From Candidatus Poribacteria bacterium (GTDB lineage: Bacteria; Poribacteria; WGA-4E; WGA-3G): DNA of 64,000 bases. This document shows, piece by piece, positions 26,792 to 34,975 of this stretch (within the stretch, counting starts at the first letter, position 1; each line of letters begins with the position of its first letter). Under the pieces are notes generated by a model, which saw only the letters and a program-made list of their open reading frames with translations, ran no database searches and had not been told where the DNA came from. A program made the position numbers and the translations under genes. The stretch lies in the NCBI GenBank assembly GCA_022821965.1, contig JAJECN010000023.1:83805-147804 (forward strand), given 5' to 3'.

Positions 26792-27886
26792 ATGGCACAG
26801 CAATTGTGCACAATCCCCTGCATAACTGAAATCCCGGAAAACTATCGTGCCTTGTGGGAACTTTGCCTTACCGATGTGTGGTGTCCAGCATCGCTTGAGG
26901 AGTGGCGAGAGCGAATTGACTCACCTCGCCAAATTGATGCAGATTCAACACTTTTTGTGAATTTATCTCCTTCAGACCGAGAAGAATTAACACAGGTTTT
27001 CGGTTTTCCGACAGTTGAATTTCCAGCACTTCCTTCAATGGAACAGGTCAATGAGGCATTGCCAAACCGTTTTGGGACAATTCATCTATTCAAACAGTCT
27101 GATGTCGCTGCAGAAATTACAAAACGGATTCATCAGGAATTGCCACAGATCGTCGTTCTATTGGTTTTCGATGGCTTATCCTTTTATGATGTCGTAGATT
27201 GGAAACTACCCCAAGCTACACTGGAACCGTGTCTTGTAGATGGATTAAGTGTCACGAATAGTGCTATGCAACGACTCATCGGTTCACCTGTTTTAACACA
27301 TAGACTTTTTGGGATGGGATATATCCGGCGATTGGGTTTTTCATATTGGGAACGCGCAGCAAATGTATTAACCGACGCGCTTTTTGCTGAGTTTCCACCG
27401 AACCAACTGCATCGCATGACAACCTTTGATGAAGTTTTAAAGACAGTAAAGGCATCCAGATGGTCAACACATACCTACATTCAGATTATCCGTTCTGGAC
27501 TTGATGGGGTTTGCCATGCTAACAGAGAACGCCCAAATATTAAGTCGATTCTTAACGATCTAAAACGAGATATTTTATCGCTTCTTGAGGTCTTACAAGC
27601 AACTGAGAAATCATTTCGTCTCTTCATTACTGCCGACCATGGGATCCTTTGGTACGCTGACCAAGACATCATTCCGTTGGCACAAGAGAAATTCAAGGCA
27701 CGGTATACTCACGGATCTATCGCACGAGGGGATAACCAGCTAACGCTGAATACCGATGAGGGCACCTACACCGTTTTAACTGGCGACAAAGTTATCGCGA
27801 AACAGCGTAAAGTGACAGAGTGGGGTTTTCACGGTGGAGTCTCAGCACAAGAATCATTAGTCCCATTTTGGGATGTCCGTCAATAA
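26792..27886 (+). CDS. pglZ-like: Compact PglZ-domain protein
   Basis: 364 aa. An alkaline-phosphatase-superfamily PglZ domain covers residues 118-364: VVLLVFDGLSFYD (Asp127), FITADHGILW (Asp282, His283) and WGFHGGVSAQESLVPFWDV (His347) give the expected metal ligands. The first 100 residues are a helical extension. BREX and Pgl PglZ proteins are usually about twice this length, so this is a minimal form. PglZ is essential in BREX and Pgl systems and some members hydrolyse phosphodiesters or cyclic oligonucleotides. Here it sits 17 nt before HerA and downstream of two ATPases and a TGT enzyme. No methylase (PglX) is present anywhere in the operon. Confidence 0.85.
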   Translation: MAQQLCTIPCITEIPENYRALWELCLTDVWCPASLEEWRERIDSPRQIDADSTLFVNLSPSDREELTQVFGFPTVEFPALPSMEQVNEALPNRFGTIHLFKQSDVAAEITKRIHQELPQIVVLLVFDGLSFYDVVDWKLPQATLEPCLVDGLSVTNSAMQRLIGSPVLTHRLFGMGYIRRLGFSYWERAANVLTDALFAEFPPNQLHRMTTFDEVLKTVKASRWSTHTYIQIIRSGLDGVCHANRERPNIKSILNDLKRDILSLLEVLQATEKSFRLFITADHGILWYADQDIIPLAQEKFKARYTHGSIARGDNQLTLNTDEGTYTVLTGDKVIAKQRKVTEWGFHGGVSAQESLVPFWDVRQ

Positions 27887-27903
27887 AGTGAGAATAATTT
27901 ATA

Positions 27904-29112
27904 ATGGCTGAAGTGAATCTACGAGTCGGGACTGACTACGAAACTGAAGATATAGCGTATATCCGAGCAACTGGTTCTCGTGCCGTGTTTATCTGTGGGA
28001 AGCGAGGTTCCGGAAAAAGCTACACACTCGGCGTGATTGTTGAAGAATTGTTCGCGCAGGAACGCGGAAAAGCCGTTCTAATTATCGCCGATCCGATGGG
28101 TATTTATCACACGATGGTTTCGGCGAACGAAAGCCAATCGGATGAAGTTCGACAGGCGGGATTGCTAACTGAAGGGTTTCCTGTCCACTTGGTTGTTCCG
28201 GGGGATCCGCTTGCCTGTTTCGGAGATGCACAAATCCTTAACAGATTGCAAATGAATGGCGTTGAGGTAACATCATTGTGGGTTAATGCTCATGATTTGT
28301 CAGCGGATGCTTGGTGTGAACTTTTTGATCTGGAAATCAACAACGCTATGGGAATAGCGTTGTGGCGGGCGGTGGATACCCTTCAGGAAACCCGCGAACA
28401 TTTTAATATTTCGGATATATTGAAGGCACTCCGTAAAGATACGCGCGCTAAAAGCACCACAGTAGAAGCACTCGAAAATCGTTTGACAGCTGCGCAAAGG
28501 TGGGGATTTTTCTCTGAAGAACCAACCCACTTAACGGATGTATTTTCCTTGGAACATATTAACGTTTTGGATTTAAGTGTTATTGATGCAGGCACTAAAG
28601 GATTGCGGAATTTAGTGTTGGATATTGTTGCACGACGGTTGTTTACAGAACGGACGCGGATGCGCCGACGCGAAGAATTTGGAATGGAAACAAGTCTTCC
28701 CCGAGTTTGGATGGCAATTGACGAAGCACATCAGTTTATACCGCAGGGCAAGGGGTCCTTATGTAAAGAGATGTTAATCCGTTGGGTTAAAGAGGGACGC
28801 CAGCCCGGACTGAGTCTTGTCGTCGCGACGCAACAACCCTCCGCAATTGATTCTGAATTGCTTTCGCAGTGCGACTTGATTATGGCACATAAAATTACGA
28901 CATGGGATGACATCAACGCCCTTGATCGACTAAGTGCAACGTATATGGAAGGCGATTTAAAGGGATATATCCGGCAACTTAACCGGCGTGGCGAGGCACT
29001 TCTGGTTGATGACGAGACCGAATCTGTTAACACAATCCGTGTCCGTCCGAGACGTAGTGCGCACGGCGGGGCTGAAATTCAGGAGCAAACAGCGAGTCGC
29101 TCCTTTTTCTAA
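27904..29112 (+). CDS. HerA/DUF87-family P-loop ATPase
   Basis: 402-aa HerA/FtsK-superfamily motor. Walker A GKRGSGKS (residues 32-39) follows RAVFICGK, the ADPMGIYHTM strand is typical of DUF87, Walker B is VWMAIDEAHQF (268-278), and ATQQPSAID (308-316) is the sensor motif. The end has the RRGEALLVDD strand common to HerA. Such hexameric motors translocate along double-stranded DNA and partner with nucleases (NurA, SIR2, DUF4297) in repair and phage defence. No nuclease partner is encoded next to it, so the PglZ protein or the large ATPase may be its partner (inference). Last gene of the operon; a perfect hairpin follows. Confidence 0.87.
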   Translation: MAEVNLRVGTDYETEDIAYIRATGSRAVFICGKRGSGKSYTLGVIVEELFAQERGKAVLIIADPMGIYHTMVSANESQSDEVRQAGLLTEGFPVHLVVPGDPLACFGDAQILNRLQMNGVEVTSLWVNAHDLSADAWCELFDLEINNAMGIALWRAVDTLQETREHFNISDILKALRKDTRAKSTTVEALENRLTAAQRWGFFSEEPTHLTDVFSLEHINVLDLSVIDAGTKGLRNLVLDIVARRLFTERTRMRRREEFGMETSLPRVWMAIDEAHQFIPQGKGSLCKEMLIRWVKEGRQPGLSLVVATQQPSAIDSELLSQCDLIMAHKITTWDDINALDRLSATYMEGDLKGYIRQLNRRGEALLVDDETESVNTIRVRPRRSAHGGAEIQEQTASRSFF

Positions 29113-29137
29113 GAGGCTATCTGTGGACAGTTAGTAA

Positions 29138-29162
29138 AAGGGTGGATACAGAATCCACCCTT
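29138..29162. terminator. Perfect 10-bp hairpin between HerA and sulfatase genes
   Basis: AAGGGTGGAT (29138-29147), a 5-nt loop, and ATCCACCCTT (29153-29162) are exactly complementary. It lies between two convergent genes and ends in TT on the plus strand and starts AA, so it can act in both directions. Confidence 0.75.
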
Positions 29163-29171
29163 ACATTGGCA

Positions 29172-30500
29172 CTATACCATTTCACGGGCAGGGTAGTGCT
29201 TATCCCCTGGTGACACATCTGTTGGATCGTTTGACACAGCCGTTTCCGGTGGGACCATAATTTGGTTCTCGCTCATCGGATCGTCTGTTTCAGCACGCCA
29301 TTGTTCCAGACGGTCTCGCATCTCTGTCAAGACGTTCGTATAATCTGGGTTTCCTGCGAGATTATGTGCCTCTGACGAATCAAACACGACATCGTACAAC
29401 CTTTCCGATTCAACAGGATCGTCCCCCCAACCGTGTTCCATCATAAAAGTTTTGCTGATGCTGTCGTCGCAATTCGGCAGTGCCCACTTCTCAGCGTCGT
29501 CATAGCGTCTAATGTATTTCCAACGCTTGGTTCGGACAGCGCGTTGCGGTTCATAACAGCAGTGGTAGTTAACTTCAGCGAAGATAGCGTCGCGAGTATC
29601 TTCCGCCTCACCCCGCACTAACGGGAGAACGGAATTACCCTGGAGCCACGCGGGTGCTTCAATCTCTGCCAATTCACAGATCGTTGGGAAGAGATCGATC
29701 TGACTGACCAACCCGTCCACAACTTGTCCTCCATCAAAACCGCCGGGACCCCGAACAATCAACATTATACCGATGCCGTGGTCACTGAGGTGGCATTTCA
29801 TGCGTGGGAATGCAAGCCCGTGGTCGGTCGTGCATATCACAAGCGTATTCTCAGCAAGCCCATTTTCCTCCAATGCGTCAAAGACGACTCCCATTTTCCT
29901 ATCGAGTGTCCGTGCTGCGTCTATGTATTCCGCCATATCTTGCCGTGTTACGGGTGTGTCAGGGAATGGTGCCGGTGGTTTTACGTAGCGCGGATCTGTT
30001 TTCGGTTCGCCATCCGGTGGCGGATCGAATCCTTTCGCTCGGCGATGCGTTTCACCGAACCCAACATCCAAAAAGAAGGGAGCATCGTGTTTCTCCTTGA
30101 TGAAGGCACGGGCGCGTTCTTCTGCGCCTGCTCGTACACTTCCTTCAGATAAAAGTCTCTGGTATCCTGTTTCTTTGAGGTCTCGGACAACGTGCTGGAA
30201 TCCTGCCAAGGCGGTGATGTAGCCTGCTTGGTTTAAGGTGTACGTTATGAGGTGCTCTGGTACTGGAAGACTCCACCCCCGATTTGTCAATCCACCCATA
30301 CCGCAGCTGTGTGCCCATTGTCCGGTGAGCAGTGCGGCGCGGGATGGTGAACAGGTTGGATTTGCACAAAAGGCGTTCCGAAATACCACGCCTTCCTCCG
30401 CAAGTTTCTGAATATTTGGTGTTGGGATTGCATGCCCGTAAGGCTGCACATATCGTCCCGTATCGTGTGAGTGAATATAGACTATGTTTGGTTTACTCAT
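29172..30500 (-). CDS. Sulfatase (CSPSR type), heparan N-sulfatase-like
   Basis: 442-aa sulfatase beginning at PNIVYIHSHDTGRYVQPYG, the form of the first motif seen in N-sulfoglucosamine sulfohydrolase-like members. Formylglycine Cys50 is in CSPSRAALLTG, and the second metal site is ICTTDHGLAFPRMKCHLSD. The C-terminus has RTKRWKYIRRYD and ERLYDVVFDSSEAHNL. No signal peptide. The ATG at 30500 has a modest AAGGG upstream. It bounds the right side of the PglZ/TGT operon and belongs with the catabolic genes that surround it. Confidence 0.93.
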   Translation of the reverse strand: MSKPNIVYIHSHDTGRYVQPYGHAIPTPNIQKLAEEGVVFRNAFCANPTCSPSRAALLTGQWAHSCGMGGLTNRGWSLPVPEHLITYTLNQAGYITALAGFQHVVRDLKETGYQRLLSEGSVRAGAEERARAFIKEKHDAPFFLDVGFGETHRRAKGFDPPPDGEPKTDPRYVKPPAPFPDTPVTRQDMAEYIDAARTLDRKMGVVFDALEENGLAENTLVICTTDHGLAFPRMKCHLSDHGIGIMLIVRGPGGFDGGQVVDGLVSQIDLFPTICELAEIEAPAWLQGNSVLPLVRGEAEDTRDAIFAEVNYHCCYEPQRAVRTKRWKYIRRYDDAEKWALPNCDDSISKTFMMEHGWGDDPVESERLYDVVFDSSEAHNLAGNPDYTNVLTEMRDRLEQWRAETDDPMSENQIMVPPETAVSNDPTDVSPGDKHYPAREMV

Positions 30501-30616
30501 GTAATAAATAACCCTTGATATAAAGTAGGCGCGCTTAAGAAGCGCGCCGATCTGAAAAGTACTTTTTTGTTTTACCGAGAACTCCGATGTGTGTAAGTCA
30601 ACTCGGTATCAGATAA

Positions 30617-30829
30617 CTATTCTGGTTGGAGATTCGCCCGTGCGCTATTTTTCTCTGGTGGATGTCTATCTTGTGTAAGCGAAACCTCGCTTAGCAAAGC
30701 GATTTCAGGAACTCGGAGTTCCTCGCTGAAAATTGTCACAAACGTCCGTCTGAGTCTCGGCGACTGAATCGGTTCAATTAATTTCGTGTTGGCTTGTTCA
30801 TCAGTTGTTGTGTCAACAGTCTTCAACAT
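30617..30829 (-). CDS. Small hypothetical protein (70 aa)
   Basis: I chose the ATG at 30829 because GGAGGTG lies 5-6 nt before it; the frame extends to 30889 but has no ribosome site there. The product MLKTVDTTTDEQANTKLIEP continues with SPRLRRTFVTIFSEELRVPE and a polar tail. No family recognised. It is isolated between a sulfatase and a Gfo/Idh gene, with about 280 nt of non-coding, AT-rich sequence upstream (30830-31106) in which I see no other gene. Confidence 0.5.
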   Translation of the reverse strand: MLKTVDTTTDEQANTKLIEPIQSPRLRRTFVTIFSEELRVPEIALLSEVSLTQDRHPPEKNSARANLQPE

Positions 30830-31106
30830 GATGCACCTCCTACGAACATACCGCGCCTCTGGAGCAGGGACAAAACATTCTGAATTCACTTAATTGAGTA
30901 TAACTTCAGTATGTCCTAAACTCCTAAAAATGTCAAGAAATTTTTTATAACACTCGGTTTGAACGTTTTCCAGTTTCCAGTCAAAAGCCCCTGAACTAAA
31001 GAGTTATGAAACCAAATCTTCTGATTTAGAAGGGAACAGAAGGGACTAATCCTGTGGAGTATGCATAATTGGAGTCTATCAAAGCCTATTGGGTACGGAG
31101 AGTCTA

Positions 31107-32159
31107 CTAACGTCGTGGTATCGGTGGATTTGCTTTATAAATCTCTGTTAGTAGATTCATAGCGTGCAGCGACTCTGCCTTGTCGTACTGTGGACATTGG
31201 TGTAATCCTGCGGCGAGGCAGCGGTGAATCGCTTCGGCTTGGTACAGGAAACCGTGCTGATTTGGGGAGGCGTTTCGTATACTCACCATCCTCGGCAACG
31301 GGTACTCGAAGGTGTGTAATGGGGCAGGTGCGTTTCCTGTTCTATACTGAGAAGGCACGCCATTCGCGGGCGGTATTCGGATAGAGAGACGTGTCGGACA
31401 GTGTGCGGGACGTTCAAGGGTGATGCGTCCTTTTGTGCCGACGAGTTCTGTCACCTCTGGTAACTCGGAGTTTCGGGGTGGGAATGTCAGTACTGCGCAC
31501 TTATCTTCACCGAATTCCACAATCGCGCCACGCGCATATCTACCTGTAGCGACAATTGCTGTCGGGATGGAATCCGCACCGAAGCCGAGGGGGACAGCTT
31601 GGATGGTGTAGATCGGGTCGAAGAAATCGGACTGTACAAGGACGACTTCACCGATAGTGCCATTCTCAATCTCTGTTCGCGCATGTTCCACTGCGGGAAA
31701 GAATCGGGTCCAGACACCGTCTTGTAACATTACGCCTTTCTCTTCGGCGGCGGCGTACATTTCCCGTGCTTCAGAGATATTCTCGGCGAAAGGTTTTTCA
31801 CACAAAACGTGTTTGCCAGCTGCAATCGCGAGAAGGGTGTGCTCCTTGTGCAGTCGGTTAATCGTGCCGATGTATACGATGTCTACATTGTCGGCTTCAA
31901 CCATTTCTCTATAGTTGCCGTAGGCGGTAGCAACTTCGTATTGTCTTGCAAATTCTTTTGCTCGGTCAATTTCGCGTGCCGCCACAGCGGTTACGGTTGC
32001 CCCTTCGCAGGCGTGCAGCGCTGCCACCCACATCCCTGAAATTCTACCTGCACCGAGGATGCCCCAACGTAACGGAAAAGCGACATCTGCTGCGCTCGTA
32101 ATACCACGGCGGATGTCAAGCGGTGTTGAGAGAGGTATATTGTCTGTCATAGAATTCAT
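31107..32159 (-). CDS. Gfo/Idh/MocA family oxidoreductase
   Basis: 350 aa. Rossmann motif WGILGAGRISGMWVAAL after a 28-residue polar lead, signature HVLCEKPFAENISEA, and the C-terminal domain with the VWTRFFPAVEHAR motif resembling trans-1,2-dihydrobenzenediol/glucose-fructose dehydrogenase-like members. AAGG lies 5 nt before the ATG at 32159. It follows a zinc dehydrogenase (32196-33209) by 36 nt on the same strand, an operon-like pair that parallels the pair at 16-18 kb. The likely reaction is NAD-dependent oxidation of a sugar or cyclic polyol. Confidence 0.9.
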   Translation of the reverse strand: MNSMTDNIPLSTPLDIRRGITSAADVAFPLRWGILGAGRISGMWVAALHACEGATVTAVAAREIDRAKEFARQYEVATAYGNYREMVEADNVDIVYIGTINRLHKEHTLLAIAAGKHVLCEKPFAENISEAREMYAAAEEKGVMLQDGVWTRFFPAVEHARTEIENGTIGEVVLVQSDFFDPIYTIQAVPLGFGADSIPTAIVATGRYARGAIVEFGEDKCAVLTFPPRNSELPEVTELVGTKGRITLERPAHCPTRLSIRIPPANGVPSQYRTGNAPAPLHTFEYPLPRMVSIRNASPNQHGFLYQAEAIHRCLAAGLHQCPQYDKAESLHAMNLLTEIYKANPPIPRR

Positions 32160-32195
32160 AACAACCTTTCTTCGTCAAAGCCGGTCTGATTAATT

Positions 32196-33209
32196 TTAGT
32201 CCCACGCGTCAAGGACGACTTTCCCGCAGTTATGTGTACACTGCAACGCCCATGCCTCCTGAATCTGGCTCATAGGGAAGGTGTGCGTGATAAATGTATC
32301 CAGCTGTTCCTTCACTTGTGTTATCATCTGCATCATAGCAGGTGTCTCTATGAGGTTATAATGCCGTGTACCGTGTACGGTCAAGCCTTTATTGATAATA
32401 TTACCGCCCTGAATTGACACTTCACGAATTCCACCAATCAATGCGATGTGTCCTTTTGGGCGTGTTACGTCAATCAATAATTGGACTGCTGCAGGCGCTG
32501 CTGAGCATTCGATCCCTTTGTCTGGGCCTTTGCCACCGGTCAAATCCCGAATCTGATCGCCGACATCCTCGTCTTGTGGGTTGACGACTTCGGCTGCACC
32601 GAGTTTTTTCGCGAGGGCTGCGCGATACGGGTGGCTTTCAACAGCGATGACGTGTGCACCTCTATACACAGCATTAATCACGCCGCCAAGCCCAATAGGT
32701 CCCATCCCCGTGATTAGGACGGTATCAAACGCGTTGACGTTCATCAACCGCATAGCATTAGATGTCGATCCCAGCCCACAACATGCCATTGCAGCGTGAT
32801 GATAGGAGACTTCCTCCGGAATTGGCACGAGCAGCCAGTCCTGTTTAAGGATGTACTGCGCAAAAGTCGCTGTTACGCCAGTCTGTTCGGTAATGTGTAG
32901 AATCTGATTGTCGTCCGGACAGTGGGCATATTCGCCTGCTAAGCAGATGTAACACTTTCCACAGGGGAAGTGTGGCATCACGACAACGCGGTCGCCTACC
33001 TTGACAGTGCCTTGTTGTGCGATTTCTACCACTTCACCCGCGGCTTCGTGTCCGAAACTATCACTCTCACCGTCATTTTTGAAGCCTTTGTATTCCGTAC
33101 ACATAGGTGCTGCATGAATTTTGACGATGACAAACTCACCCTTGGCAACTGGGTCTGGTTTGTCAATTAAGCCCGCCCTTTCGGGTCCAAATTTTGCAAC
33201 GACTTTCAT
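32196..33209 (-). CDS. Zinc-binding medium-chain dehydrogenase
   Basis: 337-aa MDR-family enzyme. It starts MKVVAKFGPERAGLID at an ATG (33209) preceded by GGAGATC; the open frame to 33347 adds 46 residues without similarity. Catalytic site PMCTEYKGF with Cys in the first ligand position and GHEAAG as the second; structural zinc CGKCYICLAGEYAHC; cofactor motif GMGPIGLGGVINA. It shares an operon with the downstream Gfo/Idh gene. Substrate unknown; the Thr-Glu-Tyr after the ligand Cys differs from the usual Gly-Ser-Asp, so specificity may be unusual. Confidence 0.9.
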   Translation of the reverse strand: MKVVAKFGPERAGLIDKPDPVAKGEFVIVKIHAAPMCTEYKGFKNDGESDSFGHEAAGEVVEIAQQGTVKVGDRVVVMPHFPCGKCYICLAGEYAHCPDDNQILHITEQTGVTATFAQYILKQDWLLVPIPEEVSYHHAAMACCGLGSTSNAMRLMNVNAFDTVLITGMGPIGLGGVINAVYRGAHVIAVESHPYRAALAKKLGAAEVVNPQDEDVGDQIRDLTGGKGPDKGIECSAAPAAVQLLIDVTRPKGHIALIGGIREVSIQGGNIINKGLTVHGTRHYNLIETPAMMQMITQVKEQLDTFITHTFPMSQIQEAWALQCTHNCGKVVLDAWD

Positions 33210-33301
33210 GAGGATCTCCGTTTTTTGAATAATATAAGGGATTATACCTTTTTTGTCAGTTTGAATCAAGTTTTCAAAAACAAAACCATTCCACATTTCC
33301 C

Positions 33302-33330
33302 TTGCACTCTTATCCCCTTTCTGATAAAAT
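33302..33330 (+). promoter_or_regulatory. Candidate sigma-70 promoter for the LarA-like gene
   Basis: TTGCAC (33302-33307), 17-nt spacer, TAAAAT (33325-33330), 48 nt before the ATG at 33379, with AAGGACGG as ribosome site. Confidence 0.5.
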
Positions 33331-33378
33331 AAGGCTATAAAGTCCACCTATGGGTGAAAATATAAAGGACGGAAACGC

Positions 33379-34632
33379 ATGGCACTTCCAAAAATGACAC
33401 GGATTCAACAGCGGTTTGAGGCACCCGTTCTCACCGATCTACCCGCAGCGATTCATGCTGAACTGGCGCGGATTAACGCCTTCGACATTGTCAAACCCGG
33501 CGAAACTGTCGCCGTTACCGCTGGCAGTCGCGGAGTCGCAAATGTTGACATAGCAGTCAAGGCAACGGTTGATTATCTCAAAGGACTCGGCGCGCGTCCT
33601 TTTGTTGTTCCAGCGATGGGAAGCCACGGTGGTGCAACGCCTGAAGGACAGCGAAGCGTGCTGGAACACTACGGTATCACTGAAGAGACAGTTGGCGCGC
33701 CGGTCAAAGCGACAATGGAGGTCGTGGAACTCGGAAAGACGGCAGACGGCTTGCCGGTTTTTTTCGACAGATATGCCGCCGAAGCCGACCATGTTGTACC
33801 GCTCAACCGCATTAAGGCGCATACAGATTTCAACGGCTCTATTGAGAGCGGTTTGATGAAGATGATGGTTATCGGACTCGGTAAACAGCAGGGTGCGAAC
33901 TTCTACCACCGCGCCTTCTTCCAGTACGGTTTTGAGCACGTTATCACTGCGGTTGGTGGCTTCATTCTCGACACCGGAAAAATCGCTTTCGGTGTTGGAC
34001 TCATTGAGAACGCCCACGAAGACACAGCGAAAGCAGTAGCGATGCCCGCCGCGCAGCTCCTCCAAACGGAACGTGAACTACTGGTTGAGGCGAAATCGCT
34101 GATGGGACAACTCCCCTTTGACGAACTCGATCTGCTCATCATAGATTGGACAGGCAAAAACATCAGTGGCACTGGTATGGACACAAACGTCATCGGTAGG
34201 ATGATGCAGAACTTTGAACCCGAACCCGCAAAACCTGCTATTCTCCGCATATTCGTCCGGGATATCACCGAAGAGAGCGACGGGAACGCCACCGGTATCG
34301 GGCTTGCTGACTTCACAACCACGCGCCTCGTGGACCAGATTGATCGGCACTCGACCTATATGAACGGCATCACAGCACTCGGACCGCAGAAGTCGAAAAT
34401 CCCGTTCTACTACGACACCGACCGAGAAGCAATTGAGGTGGCACTTGACACTATTGGACTCACCGAACCCGAAGATGCACGGGTTATCCGTATTGAGAGT
34501 ACGCTGAGATTGACGGAGCTTGACATTTCTGAGGTGCTGCTTGAGGATGCGAAACTGCATTCAAGGTTAGACGTTATCGGCGAAACGAAGCCGCTCCCGT
34601 TTGACGCTGCAGGCAACCTGCTACCGTTTTAA
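33379..34632 (+). CDS. LarA-superfamily (DUF2088) nickel-pincer isomerase-like protein
   Basis: 417 aa with the lactate-racemase N-terminal domain: GAVAGSRG-like turn (TAGSRGVANVD), AMGSHGGATPEGQ with the conserved His, and LNRIKAHTDFNGSIESGLMK carrying the conserved Lys and His that hold the nickel-pincer cofactor and act in hydride transfer in LarA. MVIGLGKQQGA is typical of this subgroup. Family knowledge: LarA homologues racemise or epimerise 2-hydroxyacids and need LarB, LarC and LarE to make the cofactor. LarC is encoded at 43522-44802 in this window; LarB and LarE are not seen. The substrate is unknown, plausibly a sugar acid given the neighbours. Confidence 0.82.
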   Translation: MALPKMTRIQQRFEAPVLTDLPAAIHAELARINAFDIVKPGETVAVTAGSRGVANVDIAVKATVDYLKGLGARPFVVPAMGSHGGATPEGQRSVLEHYGITEETVGAPVKATMEVVELGKTADGLPVFFDRYAAEADHVVPLNRIKAHTDFNGSIESGLMKMMVIGLGKQQGANFYHRAFFQYGFEHVITAVGGFILDTGKIAFGVGLIENAHEDTAKAVAMPAAQLLQTERELLVEAKSLMGQLPFDELDLLIIDWTGKNISGTGMDTNVIGRMMQNFEPEPAKPAILRIFVRDITEESDGNATGIGLADFTTTRLVDQIDRHSTYMNGITALGPQKSKIPFYYDTDREAIEVALDTIGLTEPEDARVIRIESTLRLTELDISEVLLEDAKLHSRLDVIGETKPLPFDAAGNLLPF

Positions 34633-34652
34633 AAGGTTTTCGTGGATCATTC

Positions 34653-34947
34653 GGTGCGGACGGAAGCTGCACCATAACTGTCAATTTTAGAAAAATAACC
34701 GTCTTGGTACCAGACCCGGTAGGTTCGGTTTCCTAACCGAACCGGATCCTACGCGGAAACCTTGAAGCTTTCAAAAACCTCTTGAATCCCGTAGGGATGG
34801 TATCTGTGTAGAAAAACGTTGTCTTCCACAACCAAGCCCCGTAGGGGGTTTTTGCTGGGGTGTTTCTGCAGCATTTGTAAAGACGTTCCTACAAAATACC
34901 GCGAAAAATCCCTAAATTGACACTATGGTGCGGCCGAAAGCTGCGCC
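34653..34947. repeat. MITE-like intergenic element with terminal inverted and direct repeats
   Basis: The 343-nt gene-free gap 34633-34975 holds a structured element. GCACCATAACTGTCAATTTT (34669-34688, then AG) is an imperfect inverted repeat of CTAAATTGACACTATGGTGC (34912-34931). Outside these lie near-identical 21-nt direct copies at 34653-34673 and 34927-34947, both of the form GGTGCGGnCGnAAGCTGCnC followed by C. Inside is a perfect hairpin, GGTTCGGTT / AACCGAACC (34722-34743). No ORF of note. Confidence 0.55.
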
Positions 34948-34975
34948 TATCGCTATGGGCTGGTGAGGACGAAAA

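Noticed and set aside
19267..29112. Canonical BREX type 1 or Pgl system
   Set aside because: No PglX-type methylase, no BrxL protease, no BrxA/BrxB and no PglW kinase are encoded; PglZ is half the usual length.
34722..34743. Possible tRNA T-arm (GGTTCGGTT)
   Set aside because: It is a perfect palindromic hairpin with no acceptor, D or anticodon arms in the correct places; it belongs to the repeat element.
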